A stretch of DNA of 64,000 bases from contig NC_087084.1 of NCBI RefSeq assembly GCF_026151205.1, positions 7,551,394-7,615,393 on the forward strand, read 5' to 3'. Origin of the DNA: Bolinopsis microptera. Its lineage: Eukaryota; Ctenophora; Tentaculata; Lobata; Bolinopsidae. A model generated the notes under the pieces. That model searched no databases. It had not been told where the DNA came from and saw nothing but the letters and a program-made list of their open reading frames with translations. Shown one piece after another: positions 44,058 to 54,679 of the stretch. The number at the start of each line of letters is the position of its first letter. Positions within the stretch are counted from its first letter, which is position 1. The position numbers and the translations under genes are program-made.

Positions 44058-46535
44058 TCATGTTGTAGGTCCTTCCTTTTCTTTTCTGTCACTCGGGGGG
44101 AACCTCCGCTTGTTCACTTTACTCAAGAATCTGGCAGTTTCTCTGATCAATAGGATATCCTTGAAGAGGTCGGCAAAGGTCTCCGCTCCAGAGGTGATCA
44201 TGGTTCTCGCCTGCTGACCTATGTTTCGCCTCAGGTCGTCGTAAAGCGAACAATCCGTGAGAACGTGTTTCTCATCTTCAATGATCGGCTCAAACATTGG
44301 TAGTTCGGCCAGTATACCGACAGCTTCAAGGTCTGATGAAGAACAGTGCTTACAAATGCGACTGAGCGGACTTTCACGGTTGATGGCGTATCTACCGGTC
44401 TCGATGTTGAACTTATGCGCACTCATTCTGAACTGCGCCAGCCGCTTCACCTCTTCTCCACTGAGCTGCAGGTTCAGGTACGCTTCAGCTGTAAATTCAC
44501 TTTTGATAGTGTTGTAGAAACTGAGCTTCCGGTTGTTTTGCCGCTCATCGTTCCAACAGTTAATAAAAGTACTACGTAGTGCTGTTTTGAATTGGTTGGG
44601 GTAGGTCAACCTGCGAGATGATACTGACTGAAGGCTTTGTCGGAGATCTTCTATACCTTTGTACCATGGCAGATTGAGTGTGCGTTGTTCTATGAACGCC
44701 TGTCTGGCTAGACTTGTGCAACCAGCTCTGTCCATTTGCTCAAGTCGGTTGAAATACCCAAATACTTGCTTTGATGCCTTTATCACTAGGGGGCAGCGGC
44801 CTGTATCACCCCATACACTCGCATTTGAGGTTTTTCTGCCCACTCCTAAGGTCCACTTGAGGAATGAGAGATGAAGCTTTTCGAGAGGATCTCTTGCAGT
44901 CTCCTTCAGGAGAGATTTGGTGTTGATATTATCTTGATAGTTTCTGACAAAGAGAGTCTCTGGGAGCCACACCTGACATCCGTATGTCACAATCGGTACC
45001 ACAAGCGCGTCGAATAGCTTGAATACGATTGTTCGCCTGAAGTGTCTTAAGTCAATACTGCTTTTTAGCGCGAAGTAGCTTCTGAGACCTTTTTGCTTCA
45101 GTTTGTTCTGTGCTACTGCTGAAGAACCGTTGAGGGTAAAGGTTATCCCGAGGTAGCAATATTCTCGAACTGATGTGATGTTGGTTTCGCCGAGTTGGAA
45201 TGTCAGACTCTCTTTAAGGAGCCTCCCGGAACGGTTGAACACCATCACTGCCGTTTTTCCGATGTTAACGGTTAGTCCCCATTCGATACAGTAACTGTGT
45301 AAAACGTTTAGAAGTTTCTGTAGTCCAGTATGGTCAAGGGCAAGAAGTATAAGATCATCAGCCCAGAGGAGATGAGTGATATTAACATTATTCAGTTCAG
45401 GGACGTTGACTTCCTCAGCGTTATCCAGATCTAGGGAGAGTTGGTGGATGAAACACTTGAACAGCTCAGGAGACATCGGGTGACCTTGCTCAGTCCCACA
45501 GTGAATGTCGATTGTCTCTGACAATCTGTTCAACAGTTTGATTTTTGCTGAGGAATGTGAATACATCTGCTCGATACATTGAAAGTATCGACCTCTTACT
45601 CCTAGCTCCCAGAGTTTATAGAGCATGGCATCTCGGCACACAGAGTCGAACGCCTTCGCGTAGTCGACGAAGCATCCATATAGCCTCTTTTTCCGTTGCG
45701 TTACATATTTTTGGATGCAAGTTGAGAGTGTTAGTATGTGGTCACTCGTCTGTGCTTTTTTACAGAACCCTAGCTGGTTTATGGTGTCTGGACAGTTCAG
45801 TGACCGGAATGTGGGTAGGCGCTGTAATAAGATAGTTGAAAACAGCTTCCCAATTTTGCTCGCCACGGCTATCGCCCGGTAGTTGTTCGGATCGTATACA
45901 CTCCCCTTTTTGTGCAAGGGGGTAACTAGAGAGGTCGTCCATGGATACTCCCCGAGTTTCAAACAGTGGTTGAACAGGTTGAGAACAGCTGACAGCATTG
46001 GTTCATCTGACGAAATGAGGAACTCATTCAGGATTTTATCTTCGGCGATGGCTTTCCCTTTCTTAAGGCCTTTGATGGCGGTCCGAAGTTCCTCTATTTC
46101 GATATCTTTGTCCAGAACTTCCACGAGTTCATGAACACGAAGTTCAGTCTTTCTGCGTTCCGTGAAGTCAGCAGTTTCTTCATTCGGGATGGAAGGTTTT
46201 GAGTACAGCTCTTTGAAGAATTTACAGAAGTTCATCATATCGAAAACGTCCAGCTTTGAGCCATTTGAGGAGAAGCTTTTAAGTTTCTTAAAGCGACTCC
46301 AGTTTATGTCGCGCCCCTCGTCAACATCACGACAAAGAGATTCCACGAACTTGGCCTTCTTCTGTCTCACGAGCTTTCGGTATTCGCGGCGTTTGTTGTA
46401 GTAGCTGTCTCTCAGTTCTTTATCAAGAGGACTTTTACCGTATGTTTTAGCTAATCGATTTAGTTCACGTTTTTCGATGATGCAGGCAATATCAAACCAT
46501 GGGGACTTCGGTTTTGCCCTTTTGTATCCCCGAGT
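44058..46535 (-). CDS. LINE reverse transcriptase part of ORF2
   Basis: The frame is open from about 46535 (the upstream part reads KPKSPWFDIACIIEKREL) through the Met at 46370 to the stop at 44058. Counting from that Met, RT motifs are: SLVTPLHKKG (147-156), YRAIAVASKIGKLF (164-177), FVDYAKAFDS (234-243, first catalytic Asp), GTEQGHPMSPELF (292-304) and LLWADDLILL (334-343, catalytic Asp pair). A C-terminal CKHC ... HVLTDC array (about 670-710) is a typical LINE zinc finger. All catalytic residues are intact. It is joined to the endonuclease by a frameshift near 46540. Confidence 0.9.
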   Translation of the reverse strand, partial: TRGYKRAKPKSPWFDIACIIEKRELNRLAKTYGKSPLDKELRDSYYNKRREYRKLVRQKKAKFVESLCRDVDEGRDINWSRFKKLKSFSSNGSKLDVFDMMNFCKFFKELYSKPSIPNEETADFTERRKTELRVHELVEVLDKDIEIEELRTAIKGLKKGKAIAEDKILNEFLISSDEPMLSAVLNLFNHCLKLGEYPWTTSLVTPLHKKGSVYDPNNYRAIAVASKIGKLFSTILLQRLPTFRSLNCPDTINQLGFCKKAQTSDHILTLSTCIQKYVTQRKKRLYGCFVDYAKAFDSVCRDAMLYKLWELGVRGRYFQCIEQMYSHSSAKIKLLNRLSETIDIHCGTEQGHPMSPELFKCFIHQLSLDLDNAEEVNVPELNNVNITHLLWADDLILLALDHTGLQKLLNVLHSYCIEWGLTVNIGKTAVMVFNRSGRLLKESLTFQLGETNITSVREYCYLGITFTLNGSSAVAQNKLKQKGLRSYFALKSSIDLRHFRRTIVFKLFDALVVPIVTYGCQVWLPETLFVRNYQDNINTKSLLKETARDPLEKLHLSFLKWTLGVGRKTSNASVWGDTGRCPLVIKASKQVFGYFNRLEQMDRAGCTSLARQAFIEQRTLNLPWYKGIEDLRQSLQSVSSRRLTYPNQFKTALRSTFINCWNDERQNNRKLSFYNTIKSEFTAEAYLNLQLSGEEVKRLAQFRMSAHKFNIETGRYAINRESPLSRICKHCSSSDLEAVGILAELPMFEPIIEDEKHVLTDCSLYDDLRRNIGQQARTMITSGAETFADLFKDILLIRETARFLSKVNKRRFPPSDRKEKEGPTT

Positions 46536-46539
46536 TTTC

Positions 46540-47637
46540 CTATTGAGGGGTTTTTGTTTATGTTTTCTAGGTCTTGTAGGGCCTGATCAGCCATATCAAG
46601 ATAAATGCCGACGATGTTTTCATTGAGCTTAATGACATCCTCCTTTTTACGCAAACAGCTTCAACCAGTTCCGCGATTCTGCTTGCAAACTGGGGTTCTT
46701 TTTGGACATCTAGGAACTGCTGTTTATTCTCTGAAGCATTCTCGTCCCATTTGTGTTTTATTGGGGCTGGCTGGAGTGAGGATAGAATTTCGTCCGGATC
46801 AATTATATAATTATGACTCAGTTTCAGTGTGCATAAGCATGGGCGGTGGTCTGAGAATTTCGTAAGATCTAAGACCTTAAGACTTTGCACCGATTCCCTT
46901 AGCATGGGGGATGCTGTTACGTAGTCTACAACGCTGTGTCCATTGTAATTAATTGAGGTGGGTTCCCCAAAGATGTCTCCTAGTGTATCACCATTAAGAA
47001 TGCTAAGGTTCAGACTGGATATGAAGTCCAGAAAGAGTTTTCCCCTTGGGTTTATCACAGAGTCTTTGCTTGATCTTGTTGATTTTTCTGGAAAGCTTGC
47101 GATTGTTGAGAAAGCCTCGATGTCAGCTGGAGGTTCATCATCAAAGTTAAAGTTGAGGTCCCCTGTTCTTGCATTGAAGTCTCCTAGAACCAGTTTCTCG
47201 CCGAGATCTGTGTTTTCAGCAACAAAGTCAATAATGGATTCGAGTGTTGACTGGGATGGTCCACCATTGCTGTTTTTCAGTCTCTTTTTGTAGGATGACT
47301 GCTCTGGGGAGTCGTATACGTTGATTATTGTGAACTTAAGAGTATCATCAGTGGCGGGGCAAAAAGTCACCGCTTGTATATTATCTGGATGGGAGCTTTT
47401 TACGGGCTTGAAGTCTCCTGACAGGGATCGATGGACCCCCACACATAGCCCGCCGGAGCGCGAGCCGGTTCTAAGGCTATTGTAGCATTTGAAGTTTGGA
47501 AGGTGGAACTCAGCCTTCGTTTCCTGCAGGCAGAATATGTTACACCCAATGAGAAGTTTGACGAAGTCCTCATCATCGGCCTTGGGGCCCTCTTTGAAGG
47601 ACATTGCGTCATGAATGTTCCACGACAAGATCCTCAT
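46540..47637 (-). CDS. LINE endonuclease part of ORF2 (EEP family), frameshifted
   Basis: The domain has the endonuclease/exonuclease/phosphatase motifs in order: SWNIHD (5-10), LQETK (37-41), INVYDSP (105-111), LVLGDFNARTG (149-159), VVDYVTA (236-242) and SDHRPC (262-267). Near 46650 the frame shifts: the natural continuation (KKEDVIKLNENIVG) is in another frame, and a second shift near 46540 leads into the RT frame. Undoing both would give one ORF2 of about 1190 codons from 47637 to 44058. The ATG overlaps the stop of ORF1 by four bases. Confidence 0.88.
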
Positions 47638-48269
47638 AAGGTCTTGTCAAGAAGAACACATATCCAAAGCAGAGGAGCATTGTTTAACGGATCCCGTAGC
47701 AGCACCACTGGATCAAATGGAAATGGAGACGGGGATGACGAGGAGGATGAAGTGCGACATACAATGCGTAAGATCATAGTCAGGCGCAAGCCAGCTCTTA
47801 TCACTAACAGTTCACCCAAATAAGGAATAATAACAGGATAAAGTTTAGGGTAGGTAAGGCAATTGGAGTTTGGTTTAGTGTTTTGTATCGTGATTAATTC
47901 TGTTGCTGGCATAGTGATTACCGGAATAAACATCGTTTCGCTTTGCTTCCTCTGTACGGTTGAATCTGACGTTTCGTAGTCACGTGATTTGCTCCAGCTC
48001 GTCTCTTTATCGTCACTGAGGGGTTGTGGGGAGCAGATCCAAGCGTTTGAGAGAGAATCAGAGAAATCCACTAAACTTCGGTAGTACACATACAATGAAT
48101 AAGGTGACTTGCCTTCCGGGAGGAGGAGAGGAGCCAGTGCGGCAGTTGTCCCAGATGTAGAGGGGTCTCCTCGGAGCTTGACCAGAAGGCAGGTGTTGCG
48201 AGTTTCGGTGTTGGGGGGCTTTCCCCTAAAGAATCTGTCGGAGATTCTCAGTGTGTGATGATAGTTCAT
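47634..48269 (-). CDS. Putative LINE ORF1 (211 aa), no known domain
   Basis: The frame runs from an ATG at 48269 to a TGA at 47634. The last bases form ATGA with the ORF2 start at 47637, so the two frames overlap by four bases. The product has no CCHC knuckle, RRM or coiled coil that I can see. It has a Ser-rich stretch near the C-terminus (RTSSSSSSPSPFPFD). The position and the stop-start overlap support a real ORF1; the sequence itself does not. Confidence 0.55.
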   Translation of the reverse strand: MNYHHTLRISDRFFRGKPPNTETRNTCLLVKLRGDPSTSGTTAALAPLLLPEGKSPYSLYVYYRSLVDFSDSLSNAWICSPQPLSDDKETSWSKSRDYETSDSTVQRKQSETMFIPVITMPATELITIQNTKPNSNCLTYPKLYPVIIPYLGELLVIRAGLRLTMILRIVCRTSSSSSSPSPFPFDPVVLLRDPLNNAPLLWICVLLDKTL

Positions 48270-48326
48270 CGTTAGTAGTTACAGCGTAAAAATCGCAACA
48301 AAACTGCGCGCAGTAAAAGTAATATA

Positions 48327-49785
48327 ATGTCAGGGTACTTTATAAAGTCGAAATATAGACTGATATCTTCATTAATAAGGAGGAAGTTTCAACGATTTCG
48401 AAATTTTTCCTTTGAAAACATTTCCTTGTGTTTGGGTAAGCATATCGGTCGATCACTGACTGAATTTGCCACTTTATACTCATTCAAGTTGGCATTAAAT
48501 TTATATATAATGACATTGAACTGTCGTGGTAAAGCAGAATTTGTTCGAAATCACGAATGAGCAAAATTATCACCTTTCGCACGTGCAAACTATGAGCGGA
48601 CGTTGCGTGCGCATCCAATATTGAATCGCCGTAAATTTTCGCGTGTTGGTGTTTTATATATAGTTTGATAAGCATGCAAAGTTTCAAAGTATTTCAAGAA
48701 GAACTGTAATCACAACGGCACACCAACGTTTACAGAAAATGGTAAAAACAGCAATTTTCAGTGATTTTAGCAATTTTTAATCAATTTGGGCGTGTCCCCA
48801 CGTGTGCAACTTTTAGATTTTTAACTTTAAAACTAGCCTAATACACAATTTATACCTATAGGAAGCAGAACTGAGCTCCACAACCCAAGGGATAGCCCAA
48901 CACCAGAGAATACTAAATCGCAAAATTGACGTTTTTATAAAATAATTCTTCAAAAAGCACTAACTTCAATGGCAAATATCTTTATGAAGGAGCAAGGTAG
49001 GGAAACTTTCCGGTAGATTTTCAGAATGCTTGAACAATTATCTAAGGTGAAAATGTCCTCAGATTTTGAATAAAATTACTCCTTAATGGTGTAAAATCAG
49101 TTTGAAAAGTTGTTATTTTGTCAAAAATCAAGTTTTAAAAACACTTAATTTGATGACGTCATCAAGTGGTGATGATGACGTTAAATTATTTTCGATATAA
49201 TTAAAACTGAAGTGTAAACAATTATCTTTAAGACCTGTGGTCGGAAATTGCTGTATCTTTTATACTTTTGAATCTCCGGACACTTAAATTCAGGCTACAA
49301 TTGACTACATTTGACTGGCAAAGCGTCTATCCCTGAATATATGTATCACGACAATCTATCGTAAAACAGGGGTTCCAGAAAACCCATTTCCCGATACTCC
49401 TGAAACATGAAATTTTTTTTACAGTCGATTTGGTCAACGTCTAGACGCCCTGCAAAGTTTCAGATCTCTAACTCAATTTTAACATGGTTTTTAAGGCACC
49501 TGAATATGGCAATTTTGGGTTTTTTACCGAATTTCGTATAACATGCTGGCGCGTATTTTGCGCAAATTTCTTAAAAACCTCCAAATAACTATTTCTTGTT
49601 CCTGTCATCTTTAACATTGAATTAGAATGATTTGAACTTAAATATACCTGCTGAACTACTTTCGATGAGTCTTAATGCCCGAAAAACAATAAAGGGTTAT
49701 AAAAGTAAAGGGGGTAAATAGTAAAGGGGGTAAATAGTAAAGGGGGTAAATAGTATTGTGAATATAAGAGGCACGGTCATGCTTG
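48327..49785. other. Non-coding stretch right of the LINE
   Basis: 48327-48720 matches 63622-64000 with many small indels in the latter. No gene is visible. Three copies of a 16-bp unit (AAAGGGGGTAAATAGT) lie at about 49705-49755. Confidence 0.6.
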
Positions 49786-51035
49786 CCAGCATTGTGATTG
49801 CGGCCAACAAATCTCAATCCAGGGATTACAGACCAACATTGGTCGAAGCAGCGAAATCAATCATAATTAAAAAGTGGGGTACTGGTCAGCGGTCAAGCAA
49901 CAATCTGATCCGGATCCAGTGCCGATTTATTTTAGGTCTGGTATTCTTGGTACATATATTAAAGTCACTATTGTGACGGTACATTAGAACTAGACAGAAA
50001 CAAAGTGTGAAGGGCCTGAACGGAACCCCTCGTTTTCAATTCCTTGTTTAACACTGCCGTACAGCAAGGACATTCGCCGGGTTCTCCAAGGATGGGCACA
50101 TAACTCATTATGGTTTCATGGCATGAATAAATAAAAAGTTTGAAGTTGAATTTTGGTCTGGCACGTCACACATTTTATTTAAATTTGTACCAAGGAAAAA
50201 TTGTTGGAGTTTTCACAAATCATGTATTAGTTATTTACTAATGACTCCTAATGTGAGCGTTTTTGAGTATATGATGTGCATGAGTCGGCAATTGCGAACA
50301 ATTTGCTGTTTGTAACTGACCCATTGACCTTTACTAAAGAAACCGTAATTTTGAAAAATTGCCATTTCGTAAGACACAAATATGCTGCTGGCCTGGCCCA
50401 TTAAAAGAGATGCCCAATAAAGTAAATCATTCTCCAATTTTTGTAGGTGTTTCTGGACACAAAGTGAGTCATCTTACATCTTGTGACAAATGCTGTGTTG
50501 ATCATGAGTCTTTAAGACCTTTCTAGTTAACAGTCCAATAGCCCATTTGTGAATATTGTCATTGTTTGCTCGACAAAAATCCGTTTTTCAGCCACATTTC
50601 CGAAAATAAGCCTTCTAGGGTATATGTTGCTTCATAAGTTGTATATAAATGTGGCTATTAGGCACATTTTGGTGTATCAGAATAGTCTCTACGACCTTCC
50701 TAGGCGGAAATGCCAAAAATCACGGAAATTATGAACTGCATCAAGCCAAAAACCGTTTTTCGGCCATATTTCCGAAACAAAGCATTTTAAGGTATATGTT
50801 GCTTCATAAGTTGTATATAAATGTGGCTATTAGGCACATTTTGGTGTATCGGAATAGTCTTTAAGACCTTCCTGGGCTGAAAAACAATAATTCGAGTGAC
50901 CGCGAAACCCTGAAAAAGGGTGTGGCCGAAAACGCCCTCATTGCATGTATTTTCAACCTTGCCATGAAGTCCAAATGTTTTAAGAATCATCTAGAGAGGT
51001 GATAACCGTTGAGAAATCGCTTTTAACACGAAAAC
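49785..51035 (-). repeat. Right arm of the ~1.1 kb inverted duplication
   Basis: This is the inverse of 40045-41130. It differs mainly by an insertion at about 49975-50105 that shares its core (TTCCTTGTTTAAC ... GCCGTACAGCAAGGACAT ... GGGCACATAACTCA) with the segment at 22343-22450. Confidence 0.88.
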
Positions 51036-52084
51036 TACGAGATAGCCTTTTAGAACGGTTGGGATCCGACTAATGTGTTGGTTCAGCCGAATTAATTATT
51101 ATGTAATCAAGTTTATTTTTCTCTTTTAGTTAGTTGTCATCCGGCCAAACATTAAGCAACTTATATTGCAGTACCATTTATCAATTAGTATGTCAAAATA
51201 TGTCATTGTAATTTTGCATGGCTGAAATTGTTAACGCATGATTTTATATATAATGATTAATTGAATTTTCAAAAAAAAATAGTGACCACAGATTTAATGA
51301 CAGCTGAAACCGTCCTCAATGGCCGGTGCTTGATTCTTTGACTGAAGATATTTCGACCTACGATTGGCATTTGTATTTCTCTCTGATGAACAAAAGCAAA
51401 CGAACTGGTCCATTAAGTGAGCCAGGGAAGATAGTAGGAGTGTGGAATGGGAGAGCCTTGCTCACGAGATTTGTCTAATTGCTATTGTTCTATTTCACAT
51501 CCAATTCCTTGTAGCCCCTCTTTACCCATTGTTTATAAACGATTAAGTGATTAAAGGGAAGAATCTTGCCGTGTACCCCGAGCAAGGTGTGTGGCATTGC
51601 AACTAGGTAACTTACTTGAGACGGCACTCTGCAGTATGTAACTTAATGTTGAACTCAAAGCCATGAAAGGTTACTATTGTTTATGTGATGCAGATTGCAG
51701 GGGTGTAAGCAATGGCGGAACGACCGCCCCCAATAAAATGCCTTTTAAAGATTTTACAAACGTATTCTCTAAAAATCAGGATATTAGAACAATTTAAGAG
51801 GAGAGGGGCGGCAGAATTTAGCGACATGGGCGGCCCACAGATACGTTTCGTCACTGAGTATAAGGAGTTATAAGTGTTATCACTAAGAGCAATCTAGAAA
51901 GTTTGAAGGTAAGGTACTATGAAAATGCTATCCTTACGATGATCACCTTTTATTGGAATTAGTTTTATACCTTACAAGCGTTGCCAAGCACTGCATATTG
52001 CACTTCATATAATACTAATAGTCGAATAACACGAATCAGTTAATTTTTAGCAAACAATACACTGGTTGGTATGTTGTGCAAGCA
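51036..52084. other. No gene or repeat recognised
   Basis: AT-rich sequence with only short frames. I see nothing that can be supported. Confidence 0.5.
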
Positions 52085-52640
52085 TTGCTGTAGTATCTTC
52101 TGCTGGCCAGATCCCGTTGAAAATATTTATATTGTCTTTAAAATGGGCTCTTTCCTGATCCAGTTTCAACCTTAATTAGGCACAACTTACTTACTTTTGG
52201 AAACTGTCCATCAAACTTGGATGGTTTGACCGCCAGCTGGACGTTTTTGAAAATGACAAATAATTAAAGGATATCCTTATTTAAGGATATCCATAATTAA
52301 GGATATCCAAATTAAGGATATCCATGCAGGAACTTTCAAAATCTTCTGCAGGAACCTCAGAATCTTCTGCAGGAACTTCAGAATCTTCTGCTCGAACTTC
52401 AGAATCTTCTGCTCGACTTCAAAATCTTCTGCTTCGAACTTCAGAATCTTCTGCTCGATGCTGTGAAAATATTGAAATTCGCCCTGAAAATGGCCTTCAT
52501 CCAGATCTTGTCTTAACCTTAAATTGGGCACAATTACAACTTACTAGCGCCTTTTGAAATTAAACTGTCATTATTATACCTGTATGGTTGATTTCAAGCT
52601 GGCTGTTTTTGAAATTATAAATAATGAGGGGTAGTATTCA
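52085..52640. repeat. Interspersed repeat copies with two short tandem arrays
   Basis: Two diverged copies of the repeat seen at 31380-31620 surround AATTAAGGATATCC units (52262-52325) and six or so units of about 18-20 bp containing TTCAGAATCTTCTGC (52327-52455). Confidence 0.75.
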
Positions 52641-52737
52641 GATAGGCCGACCCCTGTTCGTGAACAGGTGTCCGTGAACAGGTTGTTCGCGAACACTTAT
52701 GGCATGATGGCTACCAGATCATATGACTGCATAATAA

Positions 52738-54160
52738 TCACCATTTAAACTCTCATCACGCAGGAAGTTTGATGCCGAAGATGCGGGTATTTTATTTAGC
52801 TTCCATTAGCATTGAGAAGGATGGAGAAAGCTTCAAATGTGAGGTCGAGGTCAAGCTTGTCCTTCTAGGTAAGATCAGCTGTTTTCAAACACAAGGATTT
52901 ATTTCTTGTCGCAGATTTGCGGATATTTGAATACCGAGGCTTCTCGACTATTTTCAGATTTTTTCTTTTCTTTAATGATCATTACTTTCGATTGATGTCG
53001 TTCAATACTATCAACATTTTAATAGTTCTCGCTAATATTTGCTATTGGTGGTCCAACACTATATAATCAACTAAACTTGCTTTTCCTGATTCTGATACAA
53101 AACTACTTGTTCCTGATTCTATAAAGAACATTGATTACCAAAAAGTACGGTTTCCTCTCTGTAATCCAGGACGGAAAAGATTAAAAAGCTTACTTTTTAA
53201 CATACTTTTTCTTTTTCAGAGGGATCGTGAAACTGAACATTGCCAATGCTGAACAACTGTCTATAAAGCAGAAGTCTGGACAAACTCTGGCTATCAAGTG
53301 TGACGTTGATATGGACTAATGTAAGTTTACTGTTTAACGATGTAAAATGTCATAGGTCTCCGACTACTTTGTTATGGTACATTTTGATATCGACTAGGCC
53401 CAATGACAAAACTAATTTGGGAGTCTATAGTTTTTGGATAGCACGATGAGTATAGTATGGTCAATTGTGAGCCGGGCGGCGCTTCGCAAATATGTGAGTA
53501 GATTGGAGACTCCCAGGATCCTCGTAGTTTTGTCATTGGTCGAGGACAAGGAATAAACGTCGGACTGGTTCATGCCGAGTGCCGACCAGCTTTTAGTTGA
53601 ATCGCCGTATTAAAAATTCGGGTATTGATCATTTATACCACGAAAGCTAACATTTTATATTATTCTCAGCTGAAACAGAAAGGACCCTAGAGTCCAAATA
53701 ACATTAACTGGTTACAGAGTAACTGATGACGGTGATGAACTTCTTGATGATAGTGATACTATCAGTATCGAACGAGGGAAAGGTCATTTTTTTTTGGATA
53801 CTTTATCCTTTATCATATTATCTTGAATAATAATATTTTGTAAAATATTGTAATGTTAGTCTAATAATCGATTGCCAAAAGTTAATGTTTTATATATTAT
53901 ACTGTTTTTATCTGGGTTTATTCTGACATACCACTCTTATATTCATGCAATAATGTAACTGGAATATCATTCTTTACCTAAATAATTAGTACAATTAATG
54001 TAATTATTTGTGTATAAATCTTAACCTGGTTTATTTCAGGAACCTACCAAAGGATCCTCAGAACCGAGCCCCGAAGACAGCCTGGCACCTAAAGATGTGA
54101 GTTTGATGCAACTAGGAGTGGACACAATCTACAGACGTCACTAATTGAGTTAAGTAGATT
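52738..54160 (+). pseudogene. Error-rich second copy of mosaic lectin exons 42-45
   Basis: The sequence follows 29275-30708 base by base, including introns, from the end of intron 41. Copies of exon 42 (about 52763-52869), 43 (53220-53321), 44 (53670-53782) and 45 (54041-54158) are all present but broken by single-base gains and losses: for example, GATCTGTG has become GATCGTG in exon 43. Exons 1-41 have no copy. The even spread of indels through exons and introns suggests sequencing error rather than pseudogene decay. Confidence 0.8.
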
Positions 54161-54679
54161 ACTGCAAGATTGCATGGGCACATGTAGAAGGACATGATAA
54201 GGTTTTTTTTTATTATGGAAATAGATTTTTATGGAAATGGAATGAACTGATTTTTTAAATTTTTAGTAAGTTGTATTTGATTTGCGACTTGACTACGATT
54301 CTGAAGTGTATTTTTGTTGTACTAATTTTTTATCAACAGTGCATTCAAAACATATTGTTTTATTTTTTGTTATGTATAAAAAATAAAACAAGAAATAAAA
54401 CTTAAATTTAAGAAGATTTAATCCTATTTATGCTGGAAAGCCAGAAAAATTTATTGGGCCGCCCCAACAAAGAAGAGGGATCATTGTTTATCTTCAAAGT
54501 GTAGGCCGGGGAAGGAACATCTACCAGAAAAGCAGGAAGGAACACTATTTACTTATAATATAGTAATTTATCGAGATGTGGTGGGTCTGTTGTATTTGTC
54601 CACAAAAATACCATTGTACTACTACCTATTCAAATGAGTGGAAAGTTCGATGGTTTTATTAGTCTCCATGATTTTGAAA

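Larger units (their letters stand above)
43728..48326 (-). mobile_element. Non-LTR retrotransposon (LINE), ~4.6 kb, minus strand
   Basis: The element has a short ORF1, an apurinic-type endonuclease, a reverse transcriptase, and a 3' tail of three TTGAAATCC units (43728-43760 on the minus strand) in place of poly(A). Its limits come from comparison with 63615-63630, where the flanks GATTA and ATGTC are joined directly, giving an empty site. The target duplication is at most the two bases TA. Two frameshifts within ORF2 indicate an inactive copy. The clade could not be assigned from motifs alone. Confidence 0.88.
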
